The notes under the pieces: model-generated
Told to the model about the DNA's origin: nothing
What the model saw: only the letters and a program-made list of their open reading frames with translations
The model's database searches: none
Part shown: positions 10,062 to 18,919 of the stretch, piece after piece
Numbering within the stretch: position 1 is the stretch's first letter
Layout: each line of letters opens with the position of its first letter
Made by a program: the position numbers and the translations under genes
Origin: Tsukamurella ocularis
GTDB taxonomy: Bacteria; Actinomycetota; Actinomycetes; Mycobacteriales; Mycobacteriaceae
Length of the DNA: 64,000 bases
Direction: 5' to 3'
Assembly (NCBI RefSeq): GCF_024807615.1
Contig: NZ_JANUCJ010000004.1
Span: forward strand, 310,001 to 374,000

Positions 10062-11096
10062 ATGGCTGCGGATGGAAGCGAGACGTGGATGCGACTGGCC
10101 CTCACGCACATGGGACGCACGCAGGGGGACCCGTTCCCCGGCCAGGCCGAGTACGAGCAGGCGCTGACGGACCTCTCCGAGGCGTCGGTGCGCCGGAACT
10201 TCGACCCGTACCTCGACATCGACTGGGACGACCCGGAGCTGGCGATCGTCCCCGACGATCCGCGCTGGGTGTGCGACTCCCGCTTCGATCCGATCGGCCG
10301 CCACCCGTGGTACCAGGCCCAGCCCCTGGCGAAGCAGATCGAGATCGGGATGTGGCGCCAGGCCAACGTCGCGAAGGTGGGCCTGCAGTTCGAGTCCATG
10401 CTGATCCGCGGCATCATGCAGTACACGGCGGCCCTGCCGAACAACTCGCCGGAGTTCCGCTACGCCACGCACGAGGCGAAGGAGGAGTGCCAGCACACGC
10501 TGATGTTCCAGGAGTTCGTCAACCGCGTGGGCATGGACGTGCCCGGCGGAAGCTGGTTCCTGCGCCGCATCTCGCCGATCGTGCCGCTCTTCGCGACCAT
10601 GACGCCGCTGTACTTCTACATGATGGTGCTCGGCGGCGAGGAGCCGATCGATCACCTGCAGAAGCAGTTCCTGCGCTCGGGTTCCGAGCAGCACCCGGCG
10701 ATGAGCTCGATCATGCAGATCCACGTGGCCGAGGAGGCCCGGCACATCGGCTTCGCCCACCAGCTGCTCGAGCACCGCATCCCTACCCGGGGCACATTCC
10801 CGCGGCTCGTTCTCTCGCTCATGCTGCCGATCACCATGCGCGTGATGGTCACGATGATCATGATGCCGCCCAAGGAGTTCTGGGAGACCTTCGACGTGCC
10901 GCGGTCCGTGAAGAAGGACATCTTCTGGCGCTCGGACGAGTCGCAGCAGATGAAGCGCGACGTCTTCGGCGACGTGCGGATGATGGCCGAGAAGTGCGGC
11001 CTCATGAACCCGCTGAGCAAACTCATGTGGCGGATCTGCGGCATCGACGGCCGCATCTCCCGGTTCCGCAGCGAGCCGGCCTACGCCGCGCAGTAG
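10062..11096 (+). CDS. AurF-like diiron oxygenase
   Basis: 344 residues from ATG 10062. The protein resembles p-aminobenzoate N-oxygenase AurF (PF11583): a helical ferritin-like fold with carboxylate/histidine clusters such as HEAKEECQHTLMFQE and HVAEEARHIGFAHQ that would bind two irons. Members oxidise amines or C-H bonds. The frame is open further up (TTG 10020, GTG 10026, and a later ATG at 10089), and no start has an ideal ribosome site, so the N-terminus is uncertain by up to 14 residues. The partner reductase is not adjacent. Convergent with the DUF4286-like gene 17 bases downstream. Confidence 0.75.
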   Translation: MAADGSETWMRLALTHMGRTQGDPFPGQAEYEQALTDLSEASVRRNFDPYLDIDWDDPELAIVPDDPRWVCDSRFDPIGRHPWYQAQPLAKQIEIGMWRQANVAKVGLQFESMLIRGIMQYTAALPNNSPEFRYATHEAKEECQHTLMFQEFVNRVGMDVPGGSWFLRRISPIVPLFATMTPLYFYMMVLGGEEPIDHLQKQFLRSGSEQHPAMSSIMQIHVAEEARHIGFAHQLLEHRIPTRGTFPRLVLSLMLPITMRVMVTMIMMPPKEFWETFDVPRSVKKDIFWRSDESQQMKRDVFGDVRMMAEKCGLMNPLSKLMWRICGIDGRISRFRSEPAYAAQ

Positions 11097-11113
11097 GCCG
11101 GTCGCCGGGAGCG

Positions 11114-11437
11114 CTACACCGGGCGGTAGAACAGGATCTCGGGCCGCGCGATGGTCCGGCTCATGTCGAGCGTCCCGTCGGTGAGGGCCGCACCGAGCGC
11201 CCTCGCCGAGGCCGCGGGATCGTCGGTCTCGATGCGGTACTCGGCCAGGTAGACGACGGGCAGCTTGTCCGCCGGGGTGAGCTGTGCGTCGGCGAGGCGA
11301 TAGCGCCGCGCGGAGGTCACGCCCGGGACGCGTTCGAGGATCTGGGGTACGTGCACCTCGTCGTACCAGGCGTTGTACTCGTCCTCCACCTCGGGCGAGG
11401 CGGCGGCGGACCGCACCAGCAGCAGGATCTCGGTCAT
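11114..11437 (-). CDS. DUF4286/EthD-like small protein
   Basis: 107 residues from the ATG at 11437, preceded by GGAG at a good distance. The segment EYNAWYDEVHVPQILERVPGVTSARRYRL is characteristic of dimeric alpha-beta barrel (ferredoxin-like) proteins of the DUF4286/EthD type, which often accompany oxygenases in catabolic clusters. Catalysis is not established. It is separated by 52 bases from the FAD oxidoreductase upstream on the same strand, so it may be the last gene of that operon. Confidence 0.7.
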   Translation of the reverse strand: MTEILLLVRSAAASPEVEDEYNAWYDEVHVPQILERVPGVTSARRYRLADAQLTPADKLPVVYLAEYRIETDDPAASARALGAALTDGTLDMSRTIARPEILFYRPV

Positions 11438-11489
11438 GTGATCTCCGTTCCGGGGCGACGGTACCCCGATCGTTGGGACTTCGGGGCGC

Positions 11490-12902
11490 TCAGCGGCCGA
11501 GCCGGTCGAGCGCTCGCGTCGCGGCGTGGAATCCGCACATCCCGTGTGCGGCGGGGCCGGGCGGCGTTGCGGCGGAGCAGATGTACATGCCGGGCACGCC
11601 GAGGTCATAGGGCTGCAGGGTGATCCGCGGCCCGAACACCAGCTGGAGCGGGTCCTTCGATCCGGTGTTGATGTCGCCGCCGACGAAGTTGGCGTTGTAC
11701 CGCGACATCTCGGTGGTCGAGCACACGGCGGTTCCGACGATGCGTTCCCGGAAGCCGGGGGCGAAGCGCTCGATCTGCGCGATGATCGCCTCGGTGGCGT
11801 CGCCGGCGTAGCCGCTCGGCACGTGGGCGTACGACCAGACGGGGTGGACCTCGCCGACGCTCCGCGAGGGGTCCGCGAGGTACTGCTGGCCGACCAGGAC
11901 GAAGGGTCGCTCGGGCATCCGCCCCGCCGCGATGGCCTTCTCCGTCGCGGCGATCTCCGCGAACTCGCCGCCCAGGTGCACGGTGCTGGAGCAGCGCGCG
12001 TCCGGGTTGGTCCACGGCACGCCGCCCTGCACCGCGAAGTCCACCTTGAAGGCGCCCGGCCCGTATCGGAAGCGCCCGAAGGCGCGGCGCACCCGGGCCG
12101 GGAGGCGGTCGCCGAGGATCGCCGCCACCTGGCGCGGGTCCAGGTCGAAGAGCGTGACGTCGGCGGCGGGGAGGTTCGCCGCGGTCACCCGCACCCCGGT
12201 CTCCACGCGCCCGCCCAGGTCCTCGAACTCGGCGAGGAGGGCGGCTGCGATCGCGCCCGAGCCGCCCTCGGCCACCTGCCAGCCGAAGGCGTGACCGGCG
12301 GTGAGCATGCCCTTCCCGATCGCGGAGCTCATCGGCTCGTGCAGCGGACGGAAGGCGTGCGCCGCCACCCCGCCCCACAGGCCGCGCGCCTGCGGGGTGT
12401 GGAAGGAGCGGGCCAGCACCCCCGCGGGCAGGGGAGTGGGCGCCCCGAATCCGGCCAGCGCCACCGGGTGTCGCGGCACACGCAGCAGCGGCCCCAGCAT
12501 CGCCGGGCCGATCTTGTCGAAGTTCCGCACCGGCCGGTCGAACAGCGCGCGCCAGGCGGCACCGTCGGGCCCCAGGCCCTCGGCCGTGTCCCCGACGGTG
12601 CGCCGCAACACTCCCGCCGTCCCGTCGTCGAGCGGGTGCACGCACTCGAGTTCGGCGGAGCGCCAGCGCAGCCCGCGCCGGGCGAGGTCGATCGTCGCGA
12701 GGAAGGGCGAGCCGACGGCCATGGGGTGGATCGCGGCGCAGTGGTCGTGGATCAGGCCGGGCACGATGGCCTCGAAGGATCGCAGGCCGCCGCCGACGGT
12801 GTCGCCGGCCTCCAGCAGCGTGGTCTCGACGCCCGCGCGGGCGAGGGTGATCGCCGCGGCGAGCCCGTTGGGCCCGCCGCCGACGACGGTGCCGGTGGTC
12901 AT
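11490..12902 (-). CDS. Phytoene-dehydrogenase-like FAD-dependent oxidoreductase
   Basis: 470 residues. The N-terminal FAD motif is TVVGGGPNGLAAAITLARAG, followed by the second conserved stretch GDTVGGGLRSFEAIVPG. The C-terminal Gly-rich segment (YICSAATPPGPAAHGMCGFHAA) closes the FAD site as in the carotenoid-desaturase/amine-oxidase class. M. tuberculosis Rv2997, near serA1, is as I recall a similar protein. The start overlaps the stop of the DUF3556 gene in ATGA, so it is third in a ligase-membrane protein-oxidoreductase operon. The substrate is unknown; a lipid or isoprenoid is a guess from the neighbours. Confidence 0.8.
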   Translation of the reverse strand: MTTGTVVGGGPNGLAAAITLARAGVETTLLEAGDTVGGGLRSFEAIVPGLIHDHCAAIHPMAVGSPFLATIDLARRGLRWRSAELECVHPLDDGTAGVLRRTVGDTAEGLGPDGAAWRALFDRPVRNFDKIGPAMLGPLLRVPRHPVALAGFGAPTPLPAGVLARSFHTPQARGLWGGVAAHAFRPLHEPMSSAIGKGMLTAGHAFGWQVAEGGSGAIAAALLAEFEDLGGRVETGVRVTAANLPAADVTLFDLDPRQVAAILGDRLPARVRRAFGRFRYGPGAFKVDFAVQGGVPWTNPDARCSSTVHLGGEFAEIAATEKAIAAGRMPERPFVLVGQQYLADPSRSVGEVHPVWSYAHVPSGYAGDATEAIIAQIERFAPGFRERIVGTAVCSTTEMSRYNANFVGGDINTGSKDPLQLVFGPRITLQPYDLGVPGMYICSAATPPGPAAHGMCGFHAATRALDRLGR

Positions 12903-14683
12903 GCCCGCGAGCCTAGCCCGATGCCGAGCGGGAAGCGGTCGTGGTCCGCTGACCAGGTGATCTCGCACGCGACGGGCCCGTCCGGCAGCCAGGGCTGGGT
13001 CTTGACGCACTCGGTCACGCTCCACCGGCCGCGCGCGACCACGCCCAGCGCGGCGTCGATGATCTTGAAGTCCTGACTGAAGCGGGTGATCGGCTGCGAC
13101 TCGGCCCAGACCACGATCAGCTCGCCGGGTTCGAAACCGGCCTGCTCCTGCACCGCCGCGATGAGCGTCTCGTCGTGCAGGTGGCCGTCACCGAAGTTGA
13201 AGCCGATCAGGGTGTTGCACACCAGCTCGCCCTCGCGCAGCGTGCGCTGCTCGACGTCGGGCAAGTGGCTCAGGAGCGTCGAGAACAGGCCGCGGCCATT
13301 GCTGTGCATCGCCCGCCAGCCGAGGCCCATGTTCATGAGCGTCTCGGCCCACTCCCGCGGAACGCCGGTGGCGACGAACTGGTCGACGGTGTTCGTCGTC
13401 TGCCGCTGGACCCGGTTCAGCTTCTCCTCGGCACCGGGCGCGAACGCCCACATGCCGGTCGCCCAGTTGCCGGCGTACTGCCGGAGCGAGGGCAGGAAGG
13501 AGACCTTGTCGGGGCGGATGTTGCCCAGCACGGGGAAGACGACGAGTGCTGCCAGCATGATGAGGATCAGCCACGACGGGGACATGTCGAGCACCGAATG
13601 GCCGTCCTGCGCGGGGAACCCGACGAACAAGAACAACGCGGTGTACGCGAAGAGCAGGTTCCACTCGAGCGGGACCGCCAGCGGGAAGGTGGAGATGATG
13701 AAGAGGTGGTAGCACACCATGAACACGGCGCAGACCACCGTCACGGTCCGGTTCATGGAGAACAGCAGGATGAGTGGCGCGACGATCTCCACGAAGGTGC
13801 CGAGTCCCTCCGCCATGAACCGGGCGAGCCGGGACGGCAGCAGGTCGTGCGGGGCGTTGCGGTAGTGGGCGCGGCGCAGGCCCTTGAAGGGCATGCACGG
13901 CGAGTTGGACACCATCACTGGGATGACGTTGATGAAGTGCTTGCCGATCTTCGACATCCCGGCGCCGACCCAGACCACCACGATCAGCAGCTTCAGGCCG
14001 ACGATCATCGTGGCGAAGGAGAGCAGCGGCAGGAGCCCGAACATGATCAGCGCCGGCATGTACTGCTCGCCGCGGGCGGCGAGGAAGATCGTCTTGTCCC
14101 GCAGGCCGATCAGGATGAGCAGCGCGACGGGGGCGATCATCAGCCAGGGCGCCACCAGCTCGTACGGCGACGAGTCGGTCACGATCACGCCGGGGAGCGC
14201 GATGCCCAGAACCAACGAGGCGAGCAGCAGCCAGTACAGGCCGACGTCGAGCGCGGTGCGCCGCGTCCCGGCGGTGCCCGGCACCCAGGTGTAGGGGCGC
14301 AGCCGGATCGTTCCCGTCCGGGCCCAGAACCGGATGCCGCCGGTCATGGGCTTGATCTTGAAGGTCAGCGGGCCCCACGCGCCCGCGACGCCGATGGCCT
14401 CGAGCAGGGTGGTCCACAGCACCAGCTTCTGGTACACGATCGGCTGGTTCCACCAGGCCGAGACCTCCCAGACGTGCAGGCCCGAGGTGGCGGTGGCGAA
14501 GAGCACGCCGCCGAAGGCGTACAGCACCAACAGTTTCACGACATAGATGACGAAGGCGACCTTCTGCGTGCCGAATCCGTGATCCACCCAGCGCTGGGTG
14601 GCGTAGCGGAGGCGGTCCTGGAGCGGGCGGCTGATGAACTCGGCCGGATCGACCTCGGGGAGGTCGGGTTTCATGAATCCCAT
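12899..14683 (-). CDS. DUF3556 polytopic membrane protein
   Basis: 594 residues from ATG 14683, which has AAGGA eight bases upstream; an internal ATG lies three codons later. There are about nine to ten hydrophobic segments between residues ~40 and 410, then a C-terminal soluble part of about 150 residues (from QTTNTVDQFVATGVPREWAET). It matches the actinobacterial DUF3556 family (PF12077) as I know it, whose function is undescribed. It lies between an acyl-CoA ligase (25 bases upstream) and an FAD oxidoreductase (4-base overlap), which suggests a membrane step in modifying a CoA-activated lipid. Confidence 0.75.
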   Translation of the reverse strand: MGFMKPDLPEVDPAEFISRPLQDRLRYATQRWVDHGFGTQKVAFVIYVVKLLVLYAFGGVLFATATSGLHVWEVSAWWNQPIVYQKLVLWTTLLEAIGVAGAWGPLTFKIKPMTGGIRFWARTGTIRLRPYTWVPGTAGTRRTALDVGLYWLLLASLVLGIALPGVIVTDSSPYELVAPWLMIAPVALLILIGLRDKTIFLAARGEQYMPALIMFGLLPLLSFATMIVGLKLLIVVVWVGAGMSKIGKHFINVIPVMVSNSPCMPFKGLRRAHYRNAPHDLLPSRLARFMAEGLGTFVEIVAPLILLFSMNRTVTVVCAVFMVCYHLFIISTFPLAVPLEWNLLFAYTALFLFVGFPAQDGHSVLDMSPSWLILIMLAALVVFPVLGNIRPDKVSFLPSLRQYAGNWATGMWAFAPGAEEKLNRVQRQTTNTVDQFVATGVPREWAETLMNMGLGWRAMHSNGRGLFSTLLSHLPDVEQRTLREGELVCNTLIGFNFGDGHLHDETLIAAVQEQAGFEPGELIVVWAESQPITRFSQDFKIIDAALGVVARGRWSVTECVKTQPWLPDGPVACEITWSADHDRFPLGIGLGSRA

Positions 14684-14708
14684 GAGAGTGGTCCTTACGG
14701 GGGGCGGA

Positions 14709-16181
14709 TCAGGCGGTCGGGGCGGCGGCGTCGAGGCGGCGCAGGGAGGGCTTGTCGATCTTGCCGACGGGGTTCTTCGGCAGCGCGTCGAGCACGGTGA
14801 TCGCGACGGGCTGCTTGTACTTCGCGAGCTGCGCGCGAGCGTGCGCCGCAATGGCGTCGACGTCGAGCCGCACACCGGGCGCGGCGGAGACGTAGAGCAC
14901 CGGCAGCTCGCCGTACTTGGCGTCCGGCCGGCCGATCGCCGCTGCCTCGGCGACGCCGGACACGCCGTACACCGCGGTCTCGATCTCCTTGGGGTAGATG
15001 TTCTCCCCGCCGCGGATGATCATGTCCTTCGCGCGGTCCACGAGGCGGAGGTAGCCGTCCTCGTCGAGGATGCCGACGTCGCCGGTGTGCAGCCACCCGT
15101 CGACGACGGTCTTCGCGGTCTCCTCGGGGCGACCGAGGTAGCCCCGCATGATGTTCGGTCCCGCGAGCAGAACCTCGCCCGGCTCGCCGACGGGGACGTC
15201 GGCTCCGTCGGGCCCGACGATCCGGACCCGCTGGCCGGGCAGCGCCACCCCCACGCTGCCCACCTTGCGCACCCCGTCGAGCGGGTTGCACGTTGCGGCG
15301 CAGGTGCACTCGGACAGGCCGTAGCCCTCGATCAGGGGGAAGCCGAAGCGGGCCTCGAAGCCCTCCAGCAGTTCCCGGCTCGCGGGCGCGGCCCCGCACA
15401 CGCCGAAGCGGACCTTCGACAAGTCCGGCCGCACCTCCGCCGGCAGGCCCGCCAGCATCGTGTAGATCGTCGGGACCGCGGAGAAGTACGTCGCCCCGGT
15501 CTCGGAGAGCACGTCGAAGAAGGTGCGCGGGTCGAACCGGCCCGCGATGGTCACGCGGCCGCCGCCGCGCAGGGGGTTGAGCGTCGAGACCACGATGGCG
15601 TTGACGTGGAACAGCGGCAGGATCAGCAGGCTGTGGTCGTCGGCGTCGAACTCGAAGGCGGCCGAGGATATCTCGCTCATCGCGACCAGGTTCGCGTGGT
15701 CGAGCATCACGCCCTTCGGGCGCCCCGTGGTGCCGGAGGTGTAGATCAGCAGTGCGAGGTCCGACGGTGCCGCCGCCGGCTCGGCGGTGTCGGGGGCCTG
15801 CGCGAGCAGTGCATCCGCGGCGATCACGGGGACACCGACGGGCGCGCCGGCATCGGTGACCAGCACTGTCGCCCCCGCGTCCTGGACCTGATAGTCCACC
15901 TCCGGCGGCGCGAGGTAGGGGTTGATGGGGGTCGCGGCCGCGCCCAGGTGCCAGGACGCGAACAGGGTGATCACGAGCAGGGCGGTGTTCGGCAGCTTCA
16001 CCGCGACCACGTCGCCGGGGCCGACTCCGGCGGCCCGGAGGGCGGCCGCGGCCCTCCGCACGGCATCGTCGAAGGCGGCGTTGTCGAGGTCGAGCGCGTC
16101 GTCCGCCACGGCCGGCGCGTGCGGCGCCGCGGCGGCACGCACGGCGGGGAGGTGGGCGAAGGTGGTGAAGGTGAAGGTCAC
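14709..16181 (-). CDS. Fatty-acid/carboxylate CoA ligase (ANL superfamily)
   Basis: 490 residues. It should activate a carboxylic acid to its acyl-adenylate and then to the CoA thioester. The AMP-binding motifs are in order: LLIYTSGTTGRPKGVML, then GYGLSECTCAAT, WLHTGDVGILDEDGYL, and the C-terminal catalytic lysine in PKNPVGKIDK. A GTG start at 16181 is preceded by AAGGAG at six bases. First gene of an operon with DUF3556 and the FAD oxidoreductase, divergent from a PucR-type regulator with palindromes between them. Substrate chain length cannot be read from the sequence. Confidence 0.88.
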   Translation of the reverse strand: MTFTFTTFAHLPAVRAAAAPHAPAVADDALDLDNAAFDDAVRRAAAALRAAGVGPGDVVAVKLPNTALLVITLFASWHLGAAATPINPYLAPPEVDYQVQDAGATVLVTDAGAPVGVPVIAADALLAQAPDTAEPAAAPSDLALLIYTSGTTGRPKGVMLDHANLVAMSEISSAAFEFDADDHSLLILPLFHVNAIVVSTLNPLRGGGRVTIAGRFDPRTFFDVLSETGATYFSAVPTIYTMLAGLPAEVRPDLSKVRFGVCGAAPASRELLEGFEARFGFPLIEGYGLSECTCAATCNPLDGVRKVGSVGVALPGQRVRIVGPDGADVPVGEPGEVLLAGPNIMRGYLGRPEETAKTVVDGWLHTGDVGILDEDGYLRLVDRAKDMIIRGGENIYPKEIETAVYGVSGVAEAAAIGRPDAKYGELPVLYVSAAPGVRLDVDAIAAHARAQLAKYKQPVAITVLDALPKNPVGKIDKPSLRRLDAAAPTA

Positions 16182-16222
16182 GGGGGCTCCTTGTCCGTTG
16201 ATGCATTCACGGTAGGCGCGGC

Positions 16223-16288
16223 GTGACCGTGGTCACATCGTCCACCGACGACGAGATGTGACGGCCGATTCGTCTTCCGAAGACGAAT
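16223..16288. promoter_or_regulatory. Palindromic operator candidates between the ligase operon and pucR-type gene
   Basis: Three symmetric elements lie in this 147-base divergent gap. GTGACC-GT-GGTCAC is at 16223-16236. GTCACATC (16232-16239) is inverted as GATGTGAC (16254-16261). A perfect 10+1+10 palindrome has ATTCGTCTTC (16268-16277) mirrored by 16279-16288. They are probably binding sites for the adjacent PucR-type regulator. Confidence 0.6.
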
Positions 16289-16328
16289 TCGATGCCGATC
16301 AGGGCGCGATGACGGCTAGGATTTGGCG

Positions 16329-17549
16329 ATGGAGCCCGATGCGCCGCGCAGGCTGATCGCCCGGGTGCTGAGCGCCGCGCCCCGGCGCGAGGTGTCCGAC
16401 GCCATGACCGAGCGGATCGCCACCGACCTCCCGGACCTGCGGGCCGACGACGCGATCCTCGGCGCGCTGGCCGCGAGCGTCGAGGCCAACGTCGAGAACG
16501 TCACCCACGCCGTCGTACTCGACGTCCCCGTGGAGCGGATCGAGGTCCCGCTCGCCGCGCTCGAGTACCCGCGCCGCGTGGCGCAGCGCGGGATGGCCGC
16601 GACGTCGCTCGTGCGCGCCTACTACCTCGGGCAGCAGACGATGATCGCCCTCATCGGCGAGGCCCTCGACGCGGAACTCGGGGTCGAGCAGGACCTGCGC
16701 GAGGCGGCCATGCGCTGGTTGGTGGGCTGGTCCTTCGACTACAACGACGTCGTTACCCGGCGCGTGCTCGACGAGTACGAGACCGAGCGGGCGGCGTGGG
16801 TGGACGCCCGCAGCGGGGCCCGCACGGTGCGTGTCCTCGAGGTGCTCGACGGCGAGGTGCCGAGCGTGGCCGGGGCGTCCGCGAGCATCCGGTACCCCCT
16901 GCGCGCCACTCACATCGGGATGGTGGTCTGGTACGCCGAGGGCGTCGACGAGGTCGAGCGGATCGAGCGCTTCCTCCGCGAGCTCGGTGCCGCGGCGGGC
17001 GCCGCCGCACCGCCGCTCACCGTCGCGGTCGACCGGCTCACCGCGTGGGCGTGGCTGCCGGTGACCGACGGCGAGGAGGCGATCGCCGCCGCCCGGGCGT
17101 TCGTCGCTGCCTATCAGGAAGCGCCGCGCGTCGTGTTCGGGCCGCCGCGGGAGGGACTGGACGGCTTCCGCGCGACGAACCGGGCGGCCCGCGAGGTGCG
17201 GCGGGTAGCCGACGCGACGGACGCACGACTGCTGGTGGCGACGGATCCCGGCGTGGGCCTGGCGGCCCTCGTCGCGCACGACGTCGGCGCCGCCCGGGCC
17301 TGGGCCGACGGCGTGCTCGGGGCGCTGACCGGGGAGTCCGCCGCCGACGAACGCCTGCGCAGCACGCTCGAGATCTTCCTGCGCACCGGAGGAAGCTTCA
17401 AGGCGACGGCCGAGCAGCAACTCCTGCACGCCAACTCGGTGAAGTACCGGGTGCGCCGCGCGGTGCAGCGCCGGGGCCGGGAGATCGGCGACGACCGGCT
17501 GGACGTGGAGGTGGCGCTTGCGGTGCGCCGGATCTTCGGCGCGGCCTAG
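16329..17549 (+). CDS. PucR/CdaR-type transcriptional regulator
   Basis: 406 residues from ATG 16329, with AGGA seven bases upstream. The N-terminal half is helical, the middle resembles the GGDEF-like domain of CdaR/PucR proteins, and the C-terminal helix-turn-helix (LRSTLEIFLRTGGSFKATAE, then QQLLHANSVKYRVRRA) is the PucR-type HTH_30. Such proteins activate divergent catabolic operons; here the target is likely the acyl-CoA ligase operon. Its TAG overlaps the stop of the convergent flavin monooxygenase within a CTAG. Confidence 0.85.
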   Translation: MEPDAPRRLIARVLSAAPRREVSDAMTERIATDLPDLRADDAILGALAASVEANVENVTHAVVLDVPVERIEVPLAALEYPRRVAQRGMAATSLVRAYYLGQQTMIALIGEALDAELGVEQDLREAAMRWLVGWSFDYNDVVTRRVLDEYETERAAWVDARSGARTVRVLEVLDGEVPSVAGASASIRYPLRATHIGMVVWYAEGVDEVERIERFLRELGAAAGAAAPPLTVAVDRLTAWAWLPVTDGEEAIAAARAFVAAYQEAPRVVFGPPREGLDGFRATNRAAREVRRVADATDARLLVATDPGVGLAALVAHDVGAARAWADGVLGALTGESAADERLRSTLEIFLRTGGSFKATAEQQLLHANSVKYRVRRAVQRRGREIGDDRLDVEVALAVRRIFGAA

Positions 17550-18910
17550 GCGGGTGCCTGCACCCGGAGCTGCGGCACCGGGAGGCCCAGGTTGTCGCGC
17601 AGCGTGCTCGTCTCGGCGTACTCGGCGCGCAGCACCCCGCGGTCCTGCAGCAGTGGCACGACGCGGTCGACGAACTCGTCGAGCCCGGTCGGCACGAGGT
17701 GCGAGCCGAGGATGAAGCCGTCGGATCCGTTCTGCTGGACGAAGCCGTCGATCTGCTCGGCGACCTGCTCCGGCGTGCCGATGAGCGGTCCCCGCTCGAA
17801 CTGGTCGATCACCACCTCGCGCAGTGACAACTTCTTCGCCTCGCCGACCTCGCGCAGCCGCTGCGCCGTCGCGAACCGGTCCTGATGGACGAAGGCCCGA
17901 CCCTGGATGATCGGCGGCGCCTCCGGATCGGGATCGATGGCGGGCACCGGGCCGTCGGGGTCGAACTCCGACAGGTCGCGGTTCCAGATCTGCTCCAACA
18001 GGATCCGGGCAGTCTGCCCGGTCACCTGGCCGTGCACCACTTCACGGTGCTTCTCGGCGGCCTCCGCGGGGGTGTCGCCGAGCACGAAGCTCGCGGACGG
18101 CAGGATCTTGATGTCGTCGGCGTCGCGGCCCGCGGCCACGGCGCGGGACTTGATGTCGCGGTAGAAGTCCGCTGCCTCGGGCAGCTTGCCGTACGGCGAG
18201 AAGATCGCGTCGGCGTTGGCGGCCGCGAACTGCCGGCCCTGCGGCGAGACGCCCGCCTGCAGGACCACCGGACGCCCCTGCGGGCTACGCGGCACGGTGA
18301 ACGTGCCCTCGATGTCGAACTGCTCGCCGTGGACGTCGAAGGCTCCGGCCGCGGGATCGCCGACGAACCGACCGGCGGCGCGGTCCGCCAGCGGCTCCGC
18401 CTCGGGCCACGAATCCCACAGCGCTCGTACCGCGTTGAGGGTCTCCTCGGCGCGTACGTACCGGTCGGCCGGGTCCAGGTAGCCGCCGCGCCGGAAGTTC
18501 TGGCCGGTGAACGCGTCGAAGGAGGTCACCACGTTCCACGCGGCGCGGCCGCCGGAGAGCTGGTCCAGGCTCGCGAACCGGCGTGCCAGCTCATAGGGCT
18601 CGTTGAACGTCGCGTTGACGGTACCGGCGAGGCCCAGATGTCGCGTGACGGCGGCCAGCGACGCCAGCACCGTGAAGGTGTCGGGGCGTCCGATGATGTC
18701 TTGGTCGAAGACCTGCCCGGCGCGCTCGCGCAGGATCAGGCCCTCGGCGAGGAAGAAGAAGTCGAACCGGCCCCGCTCGGCGGTGCGCGCCGTGTGTTCG
18801 AAGCTGCTGAAGTCGATCTGGCTTCCCGCGTCCGGGTGCCACCACGCCGTGTGGTGGTTCACCCCGCCCAGGTAGGCGCCCAGGATGACCTGCTTCTTGT
18901 TCTCGCTCAT
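17546..18910 (-). CDS. NtaA/SnaA/DszA-type FMN-dependent monooxygenase
   Basis: 454 residues, the normal length of this luciferase-like (LLM) subgroup. The start LGAYLGGVNHHTAWWHPDA, the segment ERGRFDFFFLAEGLILRE and the long middle SGGRAAWNVVTSFDAFTGQNF are family hallmarks. Members oxidise substrates such as nitrilotriacetate or dibenzothiophene sulphone using reduced FMN from a separate reductase; no reductase is nearby. The upstream LLM paralogue ends 10 bases before, so the pair forms an operon. Substrate unknown, possibly an organosulphur compound. Confidence 0.88.
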   Translation of the reverse strand: MSENKKQVILGAYLGGVNHHTAWWHPDAGSQIDFSSFEHTARTAERGRFDFFFLAEGLILRERAGQVFDQDIIGRPDTFTVLASLAAVTRHLGLAGTVNATFNEPYELARRFASLDQLSGGRAAWNVVTSFDAFTGQNFRRGGYLDPADRYVRAEETLNAVRALWDSWPEAEPLADRAAGRFVGDPAAGAFDVHGEQFDIEGTFTVPRSPQGRPVVLQAGVSPQGRQFAAANADAIFSPYGKLPEAADFYRDIKSRAVAAGRDADDIKILPSASFVLGDTPAEAAEKHREVVHGQVTGQTARILLEQIWNRDLSEFDPDGPVPAIDPDPEAPPIIQGRAFVHQDRFATAQRLREVGEAKKLSLREVVIDQFERGPLIGTPEQVAEQIDGFVQQNGSDGFILGSHLVPTGLDEFVDRVVPLLQDRGVLRAEYAETSTLRDNLGLPVPQLRVQAPA

Positions 18911-18919
18911 GGCGTCTCC

